Assembly: GCF_910596095.1 (NCBI RefSeq)
Contig: NC_056544.1
Location: 10,339,155-10,403,154, forward strand
Direction: 5' to 3'
DNA length: 64,000 nucleotides
From: Thunnus maccoyii
Lineage: Eukaryota > Chordata > Actinopteri > Scombriformes > Scombridae
Shown here: positions 40,689 through 52,252 of the stretch, piece after piece
Layout: each line of letters begins with the position of its first letter
How positions within the stretch are numbered: position 1 is the first letter of the stretch
Translations under genes and position numbers: made by a program
The notes under the pieces: model-generated
What the model was told of the DNA's origin: nothing
The model's input: the letters and a program-made list of their open reading frames with translations, nothing else
Database searches by the model: none

Positions 40689-42266
40689 ATGGACAAAGAA
40701 CCGCGCCTGACTCTGCTCCTGCTGCTGCTTCTCTGTCACAATGGCAACACAGAGTCACAATACTCTTGTCCATACAGATGCCAGTGTTTCACTCCGGTCC
40801 AAGTACTGTGTGCTGATGAACGGATGACATCCTTACCCAGTAACATGTCCAAGCAGGTCAAGGACTTTATCATAATGACATCAGCCGTGGCGTACCTGTT
40901 CCCGCATACCTTAGAGGAGAGCCCCCAGCTCAACAAGCTTATCTTTTTAAACAATGCCCTGCGAAGCATTCACGCTCAGGCTTTTGAGCCTCTGACTGAG
41001 CTGCAGGAGCTGGAGATCAGTGGGAACCCCTGGCTGGAGCACTTATTTGTGGGGACATTTTCGAAGCAGGGAAACCTGACGAAACTGCTGCTCAACTACA
41101 ACAGGTTTGAAACCATGCTTCATGGCATGTTTGACTCCCTTAAAAATCTACAGACTCTGCAGATGAAGGGCAACATCCTATCAAATTTGCCCACATTTCT
41201 TTTCCTGAACCTGCACAATCTGCGCATCCTGGATTTGTCCCAAAATAAGCTTGAAGAGGTGAAAAGAGAGACTTTTTCTGGTCTGGTTAGACTGGAGATC
41301 CTGAAAATTAACAACAACCTCATAAGCAATATTTCGTCAAACACATTCGACAACATTTCTCAGCTGATAGAGCTTAACTTGGAGGGGAACAAGATATCAG
41401 AACTTGCTGACAATATCTTCTCTGTGTTAACCAAACTGAGGGTGCTGAACCTCCGTGGAAACCTTCTTACAACCTTCAGCGATAAAGTGTTTGGATTCGA
41501 GGCTTCAAATTTAAAGGAGCTGAACCTGAAAGGCAACAGGCTGACACAGCTGTCCTCTCTAAGCAGTTTGACGTCTCTTACTGACCTTATCTTGTCCTCC
41601 AATGAGCTCACAAACCTTCCTGAGGACATTTTCACAAATGTTACAGCCCTGGAGAATCTGGACCTCTCTGAAAACCAGCTCACCTCGCTGCCAGAAATGA
41701 TCTTCATTGATCTCCTTGGCATCAAGGCGATCCACCTCCAAAAGAACAACCTGAGCAAGCTGGACGCCAAACTGTTTGAGGACCAGATGCTCATTCAGCA
41801 GCTCTACCTGTCTGACAACCAGCTGGAGAGTCTCCCACTGGGCCTCTTGGACCCGTTTGTCCTCCAGAGCACAGTGAGACTGCACGGGAACCCCTGGAAA
41901 TGTGACTGCCACTTGTGGTATCTGCATGACTGGGTGCTGAAAAACAGCCAAGACGTCGAGATGCTGGACAGGATGCTCTGCGAGAGCCCAGGCTTTCTGA
42001 GGAAACGGACAGTCATCTCCATTGACAAGGACCAGCTGGTGTGTCAGGTGTCTAAAGATGAGATGTCTGATCTCAGCAGCTGCAGCCTGCAAGTTTCCAG
42101 TGACACCATGACCATCAAGTGTAAAGTGGATAAATGTTCTCCACTGACTGTGAAAGTACAGTTTCAGGAGGATGATGGTAGTGTTGAGGAGCATATTTTG
42201 AAGAGTGAGTTGGCTGAACATTTTCAATGCAACAACGAGACAACGATTGAGAGTCCCATTGAGTAG
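40689..42266 (+). CDS. cpn2: Carboxypeptidase N subunit 2-like leucine-rich-repeat protein
   Basis: One open frame of 525 aa. A signal peptide (hydrophobic core about 7-16) precedes a cysteine-rich LRR cap (CPYRCQC, 27-33). About a dozen 24-residue leucine-rich repeats follow (for example LRILDLSQNKL, LRVLNLRGNLL, LENLDLSENQL), then an LRR C-terminal cap (NPWKCDCHLWYLHDWV) and a short cysteine-bearing tail. Several NxS/T sites are present. Length (human CPN2 is 545), caps and repeat layout match the regulatory, glycosylated subunit that stabilises carboxypeptidase N in plasma and is made in liver. The closely related LRRC15 and GP5 have a membrane segment near the C-terminus; this protein has none, so it is most likely secreted. 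The coding region is in one exon, and an upstream non-coding exon is likely from the acceptor at 40681. Long antisense frames here are shadows. Confidence 0.9.
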   Translation: MDKEPRLTLLLLLLLCHNGNTESQYSCPYRCQCFTPVQVLCADERMTSLPSNMSKQVKDFIIMTSAVAYLFPHTLEESPQLNKLIFLNNALRSIHAQAFEPLTELQELEISGNPWLEHLFVGTFSKQGNLTKLLLNYNRFETMLHGMFDSLKNLQTLQMKGNILSNLPTFLFLNLHNLRILDLSQNKLEEVKRETFSGLVRLEILKINNNLISNISSNTFDNISQLIELNLEGNKISELADNIFSVLTKLRVLNLRGNLLTTFSDKVFGFEASNLKELNLKGNRLTQLSSLSSLTSLTDLILSSNELTNLPEDIFTNVTALENLDLSENQLTSLPEMIFIDLLGIKAIHLQKNNLSKLDAKLFEDQMLIQQLYLSDNQLESLPLGLLDPFVLQSTVRLHGNPWKCDCHLWYLHDWVLKNSQDVEMLDRMLCESPGFLRKRTVISIDKDQLVCQVSKDEMSDLSSCSLQVSSDTMTIKCKVDKCSPLTVKVQFQEDDGSVEEHILKSELAEHFQCNNETTIESPIE

Positions 42267-43079
42267 ATTTCCACTTTTATCCAAATTTATCAGAATTTAT
42301 TCACGTGCATTTAGTCTTTCCTCATACTAAGAGTCGCATTATATGTTCTGACTGTCAGAGTCAATACTGTAAACAAACCTCTAACTCAGCAGCTGATAAC
42401 CAGTAAACATGAATGCTGCTGAATGATAACAGGGGTGAATGAACCTTTTCTTGCAAGGTTCAAAGTTCAACTCACTACTTTTTAAGATCCTGTCAGCGCT
42501 AAAAGGAACTGTGAGTAACATGTTAATCATCTGCCAACATATGTTTAGACTGTAGTGTGTTTAATGCCCAGAAGACACCTCTGGTTCTCCTCTTTATGTA
42601 CACAGTAGACTAGACTGTCCACAGCCTTCTTGATAACAAGTAGGTCGCAGAGGACACTGAAGTATCATCAAGACAGTGCAGAATGCTTCTGACTATTTGA
42701 ACACAGGCTATTTTGAAACCATCAATAAGTTTTGGAAAAGCAGTGCATGTTAAAAAATGTCAATAAATTCACTTTTACCATTTTGAAAAGACAGGATACA
42801 TTGTCTTTCCTAAAGGCAAAAATATACATAATTCTTACATAATGTGATCACAAGGTTTTAGCTGGGAGACTTACCCTCTTTCATCTGGAGCTTTTTTTAA
42901 ACTTTTGTACAAAGCAATGAAAGGTTCACAAGTTTTTTTCATCTTAACATTTAACATAAACTTAACCACCCCATCACCCCTTCATCATCCATTTCTCCCA
43001 CAGTGTTATCCAAAATGAATGTCAAATGAAGCAGGAGTCTGGACTAATGCAAAAAAGTAGGTAAACACACAAATGTCAG
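42267..43079 (+). other. cpn2 3' UTR and flank
   Basis: This follows the cpn2 stop. A plus-strand AATAAA at 42762-42767 followed by T-rich sequence is a good poly(A) signal and would give a 3' UTR of about 515 bases. The region from about 42800 is unassigned and may include the 3' tail of the adjacent L1-like remnant. Confidence 0.5.
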
Positions 43080-43880
43080 TACATTGTAAAATACCTCATC
43101 TCTCAAATTTTCAAACTTAGATCTCATCAGATGAGATCATAATCTCTAAAATAGATTATGGGTTGCCAGTAGGAGTATAATTTAGCTGCTGATCCTCCTG
43201 CAGGTGGCAGACCAAAGTTTGCAATTTCAGGTGACAGGGGTACATTTCTGTTGAGTACTGTTTTGAAGAATGACTCACAAAATCTTGCCAGCTTGGGGCA
43301 AGACCAGCACGTTCTGTATGTGTAAGAGAGTTCGACATAGAGTTTAGTAGCATTTGTCAAAGCTGTCAGCAACATCAGGGTAAATTCTGGCCTTGCTTAA
43401 ATTTACTGTGAAGGTCTGTGAAGACCAAGCCTTGGACATGAAGATGAAGAGTTGACTGCTTCTAAGGCATCATCTCACCAAGCGTCAGAGAAAATCTTCC
43501 CCAATTCCTGCTCCTAATGTAATCTAATCTTCTGAGTTCCAGAGGTTTTATCTACTGCAATCAGGTTACACAGATATGAAAAGTGGCCTTTTGCCAGGTC
43601 TAAAACATGGAGGAGATTGTCAATACAAGGGTGGAAGGGGAAAATTAGTGGTGTATTTATTTTTTAAGGTTTCTAACTTGAAAATATCTGAACAGATCAA
43701 GCTGCAGCGAGTTATAAAAGGTGCTAATTTCCAGTAAAGCTGCCAAATATACCATTTATATACAGATCCTTGAATGTGCAAAGTCTTTTTCATCTAATTC
43801 AGAGGATGGGAAAAGATGATTATTACTAAGTGGAGTTGCAAGAATTATGAAGGCATTTAAAGCTTTTTTAAAAGTTGATC
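43080..43880 (-). mobile_element. L1-like LINE remnant (ORF2 C-terminal part)
   Basis: Minus-strand frames, broken by shifts and stops, follow the fish L1 ORF2 C-terminus in order: TFKDLYINGIFGSF (about 43730-43770), HPCIDNLLHVLDLAKGHFSY (43570-43640), LGKIFSDAW (43480-43505), LSKARIYPDVADSFDKC and TYRTCWSCPKLARFC (43290-43400). Last is NVPLSPEIANFG. The Cys-Cys-His/Cys motif at the end is typical. No RT domain remains, so this is a 5'-truncated dead copy, distinct from the one at 12.8-15.2 kb. Confidence 0.75.
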
Positions 43881-45239
43881 GAGACCAGGCAGTCATCATC
43901 CCCTGAGACTCCTCTGATCACCCCAATGCTCCTGAATACTGAGAGGGATGATAAAGAGCGAGAGACCAGAGCAGGGAGGAGGGAAGCCTCGACACAACAA
44001 GGCACACAGATGGCTACACCTTGAATGCAGCACTCTAACCCACGGTTAATAAGGGTCAAAGGCCAGAGGGTCGATTGGGTCCTCGGTCCGAGTTGAATGA
44101 CATCACAGTTCACATGACAAAAAGTGGTGGCTGTCTTACTTCCAGAGTTTGGAGGGATGGCCTCAAGAGGAGGTAATCCTCACTTGACCAAAACTGTAGG
44201 GTAAACTGGACATTTAACATTTAACAGCTAATGAGCACCAAGACGTGGAAGTCGTTAAATGCATGTTTTTATTCAGTAAGAGCAGAAGGGTTCAAAGTTA
44301 ATAACATATAAATTATGTAGAACAGCTAAAAGAGCAAATAGTATAGCAGTTTCCAAATTTCTAAATACACTCTGGTGGGGAAAACACCAACTGTAGAATT
44401 ACAGATATGAAATGTAACTTCAAATTTGTTCTTAAACGGCTACTCTAATCAATAGTTTTATATTAACAATGGATCAAAATGACTATGTATAATGTGAAAG
44501 GTGTCACTCTTAGTGACAAACCCTCAGAGAATTGTTAGCCAACTACATTTCTGCTCAGCTCTACTGAGCATTTTAGTCTCCATTATTAGCAAATTGTTTT
44601 GGCTCAGCCTCACCACTCTCATCAACTTTGTGTTTTCAACAAAAAAGCTGTCATAATGTTAGCAACTAGTTTGTGAACATAGTTTAGCATTTAGCAGCTA
44701 TTTTTCTAGGAAGTTGGTAGATACTAAAACAGAGTTAAAAGGAGAGGAAATATTGGACTTCAAACCATCAGGTGGCCAAGAACTTGACTCCAAATGAAAG
44801 ATAATGTTTCTTTGTATCTGCTGGATGTAAAAATAAGCAACTGTTTGCTAACCGGTTGGCCATATGAACTTTATAAGGGGATACTATGTCAATGTTGTGT
44901 TTAAAACAAAATTAATTAATGTAGGTTTAAGTTTAAGTTTTAAGGGGACTTTATGAGGAACTTTATTCATAATATTCTGTATCTTATCCATGTTTTTATA
45001 GCTGCACAGTTAAATCAAATGAAAATATGTTAGCTGTTTTATGCCAAATTTTGTACTCATTTAGCTAAATGTCAGCCCAGTATTTGGTACCTTTTTTTTT
45101 TTTTTTTTTTAGAAAATTGTCATTTCTACCAGTTTAAAGTTTAAACTAAAAGTTAACTAATGTTCTGTGGGTTTGAGCAAAGCCTGGTCACAGAACATGT
45201 ATTTGTATAACTGAAATCACTGAAGGGTCCAACATAGTT
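43881..45239. other. Intergenic, no gene recognised
   Basis: AT-rich sequence with a poly-T run at 45092-45111. No coding exon is seen. Confidence 0.4.
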
Positions 45240-46430
45240 TCAGAGGTTAACGGAGTTATCTTCAGCACTCAAATCACCTGTCAACATCCTTAACTGCCAA
45301 TTACTCTCATTGCCTGGCAAACTTACAGCCACAGGGTCTGAGTGCTGTCCTGAGAGGTGGGATGAAAAGCAGCTCTTAACCCCCTGGTCAGATCCCATCT
45401 CTCTGTCCCGCTTAGTGGGCAGTTAGCGCCGGACACCACGCTCCACACAGCAGCTCTTCAGACAGGAGAGGAAAGAAACAGAGGGGAGGACACATTATCT
45501 GGTGAGACGCACAATGTCCAAAACAACACAAAGCACTGGGGGGTTTCCCACAGAGTTTAGAGTGGCCAGTGAGGAGGGAGGTGGCGAGGGCAGGGCAGGG
45601 TCCTCAGGACAAAGAGCAGAGGTCATCTGAGACTCAGTGCCTGGGGCAAGAATTCAAGAGGAAGTTTTAATCTGAAAATGTTAACTAATTTCAGATCTAG
45701 TTGTCGTGTGGGTGTTCGCCACCAGTTTGATCATTCATAATGTTATATAGTATTAAAAACAAGGGGCAAAAAACATAAAAGTAAATGGAATATTTCTCTC
45801 TCCTCTAATTATCATGCTCATTGTTTTTTTTCAGCATCACATAAATGAGTTCAGCCAGTCGTGAAATGATAACCAACACCAGTTGCTATTATGCGGACAG
45901 GTGTCTATTAGATCCTCTCTCTCAGCCTATGAGAGGGTGACACACATCCTCCATGATACGATGACCCAAACATTTCAAGAACACAAATAGGCCATTTTGC
46001 ACGCTCAAAATGTGAGCCTTGCCTACAAACAAGAGTCAATATTTACCCCTCAGTGCACCCAGACCCCCGGGTGGAGGCTAAATTGGTGTTGCTGACCAAA
46101 TTAAGAACAGCTGACCTGATGTGAGTGTTAAGTGGACGGGGAGATGTCACCAGAATGGTAATCTTTTAGCATACTGGTACATTGCCCTTTGTCTTATCCG
46201 TCCCTATTGGAGGATAACAAGAGGCTATAAGCTCCTTATCATCACATTACAATTATCGAGCATGAATCAGGAACTATGGCCCTCTGGACCCTGCTCTCAT
46301 ACAGCTATACTTGTTTTGTTCCCAGCTCCCCAGATGGAGAGGTTTTTATTATGCATGCATTCAGTCCTTCATTGTATATTACTAATCTTTCTAGTATCTA
46401 GAGTCACTGCATGACCAAGCAGTTAGCTGC
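45240..46430. promoter_or_regulatory. Candidate conserved non-coding block between cpn2 and hes1
   Basis: High-complexity, balanced-composition sequence in an otherwise AT-rich gap, with no coherent reading frame. The segment 46010-46420 is richest in factor-like words: CAATTATCGAGCATGAATCA (homeobox-like), GGATAACAAGAGG, CCCTATTGG. Hes1 neighbourhoods in vertebrates are known for distal enhancers, so this is a reasonable candidate, but conservation was not tested. Confidence 0.35.
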
Positions 46431-46850
46431 TGCAGGACAATTGAAATACCTCCCACACTCCAACTTCCAGCAGCAGAAGTAATTTCTGAAGTGGCGTTTG
46501 TTTCACAATGGGAAGATATGCTTAAACTATCAGTAAGTGCATCTTACAAATTATGGTTTAGTACAGAATTTCATTGGTACCTTCATGTAAAAACCTTGCA
46601 GTGTCAGATCTTGCCTCCATGTATTAACAGTAAATCTGTAAGTAGCCTGAATGCTAAAGTGTCAAAATTATAGTATTGCAGTTTTGCTTAGCAAAATAGC
46701 AATGATATGTATGCAGTTATAAATGTTAACAAGTTGTTAATAGATTTTTGGTCCAGATGCACTGCAGCTTTTTTCCAGAGGGTAAGTGGTCAAACAACCT
46801 GTTAAGGGTTCTTCCTGATCAATTCAAGATCCAGGTCAAGACCAAACTTT

Positions 46851-47612
46851 TTAAAGGATTGGTCATTTTCTATATTTTCTATATTTTTCCTACTGTCAAC
46901 AAACCTCATGTGCAGAACCAAACCAACAATGAACTCATACTACTTACAAGTATTGTGTGTCTATCCAAAGCCTGATATATCATATTCCTCTGTGCAGTAG
47001 ACCTCTGTTGTTGTCCAAACCATTGCACTGAGTGACATGTTCCTTTGCCCTGAAGATTACGGTCATGGTAGTTTGTTCAGAAATGCTTCCAAAAACAAAT
47101 AACAGCAATCACGTTTTGAATCTCTGGAGGGTAGTTCCTTGGACAGCAGACGCCACTGTGCATGTGTGGGAACATGGCTCCGTTTACAGAGCTTCAATAG
47201 CTTGTTGTGCTACATATCACAACCTCTTGACTACTACATTTGAAATTTCTCAAAGAACTTGAGTACAAAGTCAAGAGGTTGTGATATGTAGCACAACCAG
47301 CTAGCAAAGCTCTGTAAACGGACACATGTTCCTGTGCATGTGCTGTGGCCTCTGCCTTACACAGAACTACTCTCTGAGTAATTGCGGATTGCTGTTATTA
47401 GTCTAGGAGCCGTTTCTGAACCAACATGTCACCCAGTGCAATGGTGTGCCTCATTGGTGTGTTTTTAATAGTTTTTGGACATCATTGGAGATCTACAACA
47501 CAAAGGAATGAGATGTATTAGTGTATGGATACACACACAATACTTGTCAGCAGGATGAGTTCATTGTTGGTTTGGCTCTGCACATGAGATTTTTTGATTT
47601 TTTTAAGAGGTA
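46851..47612. repeat. Large foldback (inverted) repeat, copy B, most intact
   Basis: The whole element folds back on itself. The inner stem, 47180-47231 against 47270-47321, matches at 48 of 52 positions with a 38-base loop. The inversion continues outward with indels, and outer arms share CTCATGTGCAGAACCAAACC and CAACAATGAACTCAT near the left end and their complements at 47540-47590. No open frame of note. It is the reference for partial copies at 24656, 23690 and 36365. It is probably a non-autonomous foldback transposon. Confidence 0.7.
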
Positions 47613-50600
47613 AATAAGCATCAGCCAAATGGGTTTTCACAAACTGGCAACACCAAATTTGTCATTAAGGGTAAGACTGATGATATTATGTAAATATTTT
47701 TTATTCTATTTTGGAAACACAGACAATACAAACAAGTATTGCACCTCTCAACTGATCAAACCATTTGTGACCAGGCCAACAGTTTAACCAGATATTCCAA
47801 ATAATATCAACAGCATGTGGAGGTAAAACCAAATGTAATGTCAGAAATAGTCCTTCCTCGCACAAGAAAACTGTGTAAGTCAAGACAGTAAGTCAGAAAC
47901 TGATGGACGTTTGAATAATAATTTGTTTGCCTTTATTGTCTCTTGCAAATAAGGTTTATTTAAAACCTGTATGATCAACTGACTGCTCCAACTTCTTGCC
48001 CTAGTGGACCTTTCTTTAGCAATGTTCCTAGATCTCAACAATTAACTTGGTGAGTTATTAGTACCAATACAAAAATACAAAAATAAGACCCAAGTTGTAA
48101 CAAACTGGAATAATCCCTTAAACTTCCCTTGATCTTCTCCAGGCTGTCATGTTCACTCATTTGATGCCTCACACATGTTTTTTTCAGTTTTGCAGGGTTG
48201 GCCAGACCAGAAAGTTACAGCTGTAATTGGAGCATCCGTATTATGGGATGCCTGACTTTGAAAGGACTCCTGCAGTGAAAGTGTATCTTTATGGCCCTCT
48301 TCATAAGCCTTCATGGGCATATGGCCAAGAACCGCATGAAGCCAGAGAAAACAAGACCCCCACCCCTGTCCCCGACATTCAATACAACATCTCCTTTGAA
48401 GATGCGATGACTCATGATGTATTACCAGTGTTACTTGGTTTTAATGCCACACCATCACCACTCTGAGTGGGTCCAAAGTGATAAATTTTGCACTACCAGT
48501 GTAATGGTGTCATGCTGATACTAAATCCAACCCCGGAAACTACACTTCCACCAGTATGTTGTTTGGTTTTTCCAAAACAACGAGCTAAATCAAAAAGGGA
48601 GGCAAAGGGACAAAGAGCATTGTTCATTCACCATTGATATCGAGTGCATAATCTATTCATTAGCCTTGATGTGAACCGCTGTGGACTACTTCGACCCCCA
48701 TCAAGCACCATAACAACTCTAAAGAAGAATACTACGCCGATTCACCCACAGAGGCGGAGGAGGTGGAGGTTTTCCGGTGTGTGTCAGAGGGAACCTGTCA
48801 CTGTTGTCACTGTGTTTGTGAGAGGACGCCATCAATCATGGAGCACAGCGAAGGGGCAGACCCTACCCAGCTTCATGTTTACCAATCTCTGCTTTACAAG
48901 GTTTGGGATAACTGGGCATCTTAACTGATTGGGGAGGGGCAGGGAGTGGGGATAACAAACCTTTGGACAAAAGATGGAGGAAGGGGGCCAACACCAGTAA
49001 ACACTGCAAATTTCCTCAAGAATGGCCGTCATCTGTTGAAGCTGCTCCATCCAAACCCACTCCAGGTTCTTCATCATATATAGGTACTGATAGAGGCAAC
49101 TTGTCAGCACTTCACAGATCCTCTTATCTGAAGAGCACAGCCTGGCCTAAAGAGTTCTCCAAAGCCTTTAAAACCAGGACCTTTGGGAGCAGCCAACAAT
49201 AAGCCTTCTTTCGCACGGTGAAAGTGACAGCACGGTCCTCTCTCCCCCCTCCTCCCAGCTATTAAACCTCTTCCTGGATAAACAAGGGGAAGGCTCTTTA
49301 TGAAGATGAAGAGGGTCACAAAGAGAGGAGCCATTGAGCCACTGAGGGGCCCGTCTTTGTTTTTGTGTTTCGGAGGGTCTTCTCAAAGGATGCTCTGATA
49401 GGAGGGGGAGCACTATTTTGTCTTTTAGTCCTCCTTAGTGCCAGTCTTCCCTCAGCTGTGCCAAAACAGAGATGTAAACTTAATCGACTGTATCATTTGC
49501 ACAAAGTGAGGAGTTCTAATGACTTCTGGAGTGACAGAGAGATGAGTACAATGACTTGAATTTCTATGTTGAAAGCCAGAATTAAAAACCATTTTAGCAT
49601 TTGCTCCTTGATAGATTTGCCACATAAAAACACTATATAGTGCAGAATAATGTGCACCTGTTACTCTGTTCTTCAAAGAAACTTAGAAACATATTGATTA
49701 CTGCTTTTTCTATCATTATCTAATCCTTTAAATTCCATGAATTTTAAATTAGGAACAAATGGTCATGGATTGTGTGAGTCTGTTTGGCTCCGGAGGTGCC
49801 ACTGTTTGATGCTGTCAAAGGGAGGCCCTGTCTTCTGGTGATGGACTGCCAGGTCTGTTGATGGGTTGCCAGATATAGGGCAACATGCTGTTGAAGCTGC
49901 GTTGTCTCAGCAGTGTGAATGAGGGGCACCTGTGACCTCCGGTCACGCTCCGCTTGTGGCCTGCTGTGTGAGCACCACGCTCAGGACACACGCTGGGGCC
50001 GTCAGCTCGTCAACTGTCCACTAAATGGACAACGATATGACTGCACTCACGGGGCTGCTGCTGCTGCTGATAAAAGCGAGGATTCAAATCATTTTTAATC
50101 TGATTTACAGTCTGCTGTGTAAAAAATTGGGATAAAACTCTCTTCAAGGAGCAGTTATTGCAGGGAAAATACCTTAAGAAGTAACAACATGTTTGTTTCA
50201 AACAGCACTTCATCCCTGAGTAATACCAGTGTCTTATTCAGTCTAGTCTTCATTTAGCCCTGTCAGTTGGTTCACAATCATGCCATATCTATTTCAACAC
50301 GATTTCCCATCTGGCAGGACGGGAGGCAGGCCTGCACGTGTCGACAGACCAGCCCCGCCCTCCTCACTGGGCTGGCAGCATGCCATTTGGGCCCAACACA
50401 ACCTCTCAGGTTCCTTACCTCATTAAGGGGGTATTTATTTCCAGCTAGAAAACAGATTTCCTGTGTACTGCGAAAGGGATGATCAGGTGTGAACAAGACA
50501 CACACGAGGGGGGCTATGTTTGAATGGCCGCTGTACAAGAGATGTTAGTTACTGGACAGGTTCACCTGTCTCTAAATGAATGAACACCAGCATGACTACC

Positions 50601-50662
50601 TGATGGATGAAACTTTTGAGGCAGAGAAATGACAAATAGTGTAGTAAACATCATAGAAACAT
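47613..50662. other. Intergenic, with high-complexity stretches at 48.6-50.5 kb
   Basis: No protein gene. The frame at 48227-48466 has no recognised domain. The segments 48640-49340 and 49760-50550 are high in complexity and GC compared with the AT-rich sequence around 47.6-48.1 kb and may be regulatory for hes1. This is inference from composition only. Confidence 0.4.
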
Positions 50663-50924
50663 TTTATTAATCTCAAAAAATACAGTGCTTTTCAAGAGCT
50701 TTTCAAGGAATTTGTTGACTGCATGAGGCAAACAAATTGTGCCATATCAAAAACAGACAAAATCACAGCAAGCATCGAGTCCATAGACATCTCCCACAGT
50801 CCGTATAACAAAAACACAAATGTGTGTAAACATCACTCTCTCAAAAACATTTACAAAATGTACAAAAATATGTATCATTGTGTGATAGTCCTTTTTTCAC
50901 CCAAAATCAGGTTGAGCTGAGCTC
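50663..50924 (-). other. hes1 3' UTR with poly(A) signal
   Basis: The 262 bases after the hes1 stop end at a minus-strand AATAAA (plus-strand TTTATT, 50663-50668). A short 3' UTR is typical of this unstable oscillating transcript class. No other poly(A) signal lies closer to the stop. Confidence 0.55.
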
Positions 50925-52252
50925 CTACCACGGTCTCCACACAGAGTCTGAGGTGGCCGGTGGTGCAACAGGTGACATGTGATGACTGTTTTGTGCACTC
51001 AGAGGTGTGAGAGCTGCACTGGGAACAAGAAAGGCAAACTGTCCATCCGGTGTTGGCACAACCTGGAAGCCACCATACAGCTTCATCGCTTCTGGGGGGG
51101 CTTGCATCAGTGAGCCACTTTTGCAAGGCATCTGTGGGGCAGAAGAAGCAGGAATCTGTGTCCCGGTTTGTCCGAGTCCCAGTGGGCCTGGATGAGGTGT
51201 GTAGAAGTTCACAGCATTGATCTGGGTCACGCAGGCCGCCAGGTGGCTGAGGAGGCGAGTCCTCACCTCTGTGTTCACACCTTCACAAGTGGACAGGAAA
51301 CGGGTGACCTCTCCTACACACTCACTGAAGCCGGCTCTGTATTTACCCAAGACGGACGGGTCTGTGTTCACAGCAGCTGTAGAGGAAAATACAAATACAC
51401 ATAAATACACAGATAAATAGATAGATAGATAGATAGATAGATAGATTGATTGATTGATAGACAGATAGATAGATAGGTACATATTCTATACTGAAAAAGA
51501 ATATTAAAAGATAAAGAAATTCAGAATATAAGAAATATTATTGAATATTTAACAAATTGGTTAATTTAAATAATATTCATTTGCCAGCTGAGTCTTGTGA
51601 AATCTTTTTCTTAAGAGTAAACACGTCAGCTGTGGGTCGGCAATAAATCTTGGGAGACCGTGGGAACATATTTACCATCTAAAGTTAGACATCCAAGAAT
51701 TACTGCGCACACATCAACATGATGAATCCAGAAATGGTGTTCACATACCGGTCATCTGAAGTCGCTGCAGGTTCCTGAGGTGCTTCACAGTCATCTCAAG
51801 GATGTCCGCCTTCTCCAGTTTGGAGTGTCTGGAGCTCTAAATATGACAAGAGTGATTTTAGATTTTTTTTTCAGTATTTTTTCCTACATACAAGATGTAC
51901 GTAATATATCAAGTATAAAAAAAGGTTAGTATCTGTGCATCTCCTTACATCTTTCTTGAGTGCGTCCAGGATCAGGGTCTTCAGCTGGCTCAGACTCTCA
52001 TTGATCCGCGCACGTCTCCGCTTTTCCATGATTGGTTTAGACGACTTAAAATAGAAAAAAATGTTTTATTTATATGTTTTACTCTATTTTTAACGTTAAA
52101 CAAACAGTTGCTAAACAATATAAGAAAACCAAAGGCTCAGGTACCTTTCTGCTCTCTGTCTGGGTCCGGGGTTTTTCGGGTGTGGAGTCGCCACTTGCCG
52201 GAGTGGCAGCCACAGCGGATGGAGATGTTCTTTCTAAAGTTCCGGCTGGCAT
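50925..52252 (-). CDS. hes1: Hes1/Her6-type bHLH-Orange transcriptional repressor
   Basis: Four exons join in frame (minus): 52145-52252, 51949-52044, 51749-51836, 50925-51376, all GT/AG, giving 247 aa (human HES1 is 280). The basic region ([15 protein letters not shown], about 39-54) carries the proline of the Hes family; the helix-loop-helix runs to about 95, the Orange domain ([20 protein letters not shown]) about 107-150, and the C-terminus is WRPW, which binds Groucho/TLE. The tail has the Hes1-like [16 protein letters not shown]. It represses N-box/E-box targets downstream of Notch and keeps progenitors undifferentiated. I chose [10 protein letters not shown] as start because MPA begins the family; an in-frame ATG seven codons upstream exists. 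The N-terminus is more diverged than in most hes1 genes, consistent with a second teleost copy (medaka has two her6 genes). A GATA microsatellite sits in intron 3. Confidence 0.95.
51418..51477. repeat. (GATA)n microsatellite in hes1 intron 3
   Basis: About 60 bases of GATA/ATAG units with TTGA interruptions, about 40 bases upstream of exon 4 on the transcribed minus strand. It accounts for the apparent tyrosine/leucine/serine-rich extension of exon 4. Confidence 0.9.

Noticed and set aside
41120-42284. Antisense frames up to 241 aa across cpn2
   Set aside because: Shadows of a long leucine-rich-repeat coding frame; no domain and no independent codon signal.
48227-48466. Plus-strand frame of 79 aa with moderate complexity
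   Set aside because: Not recognisable, no splice partners and no conservation evidence available.
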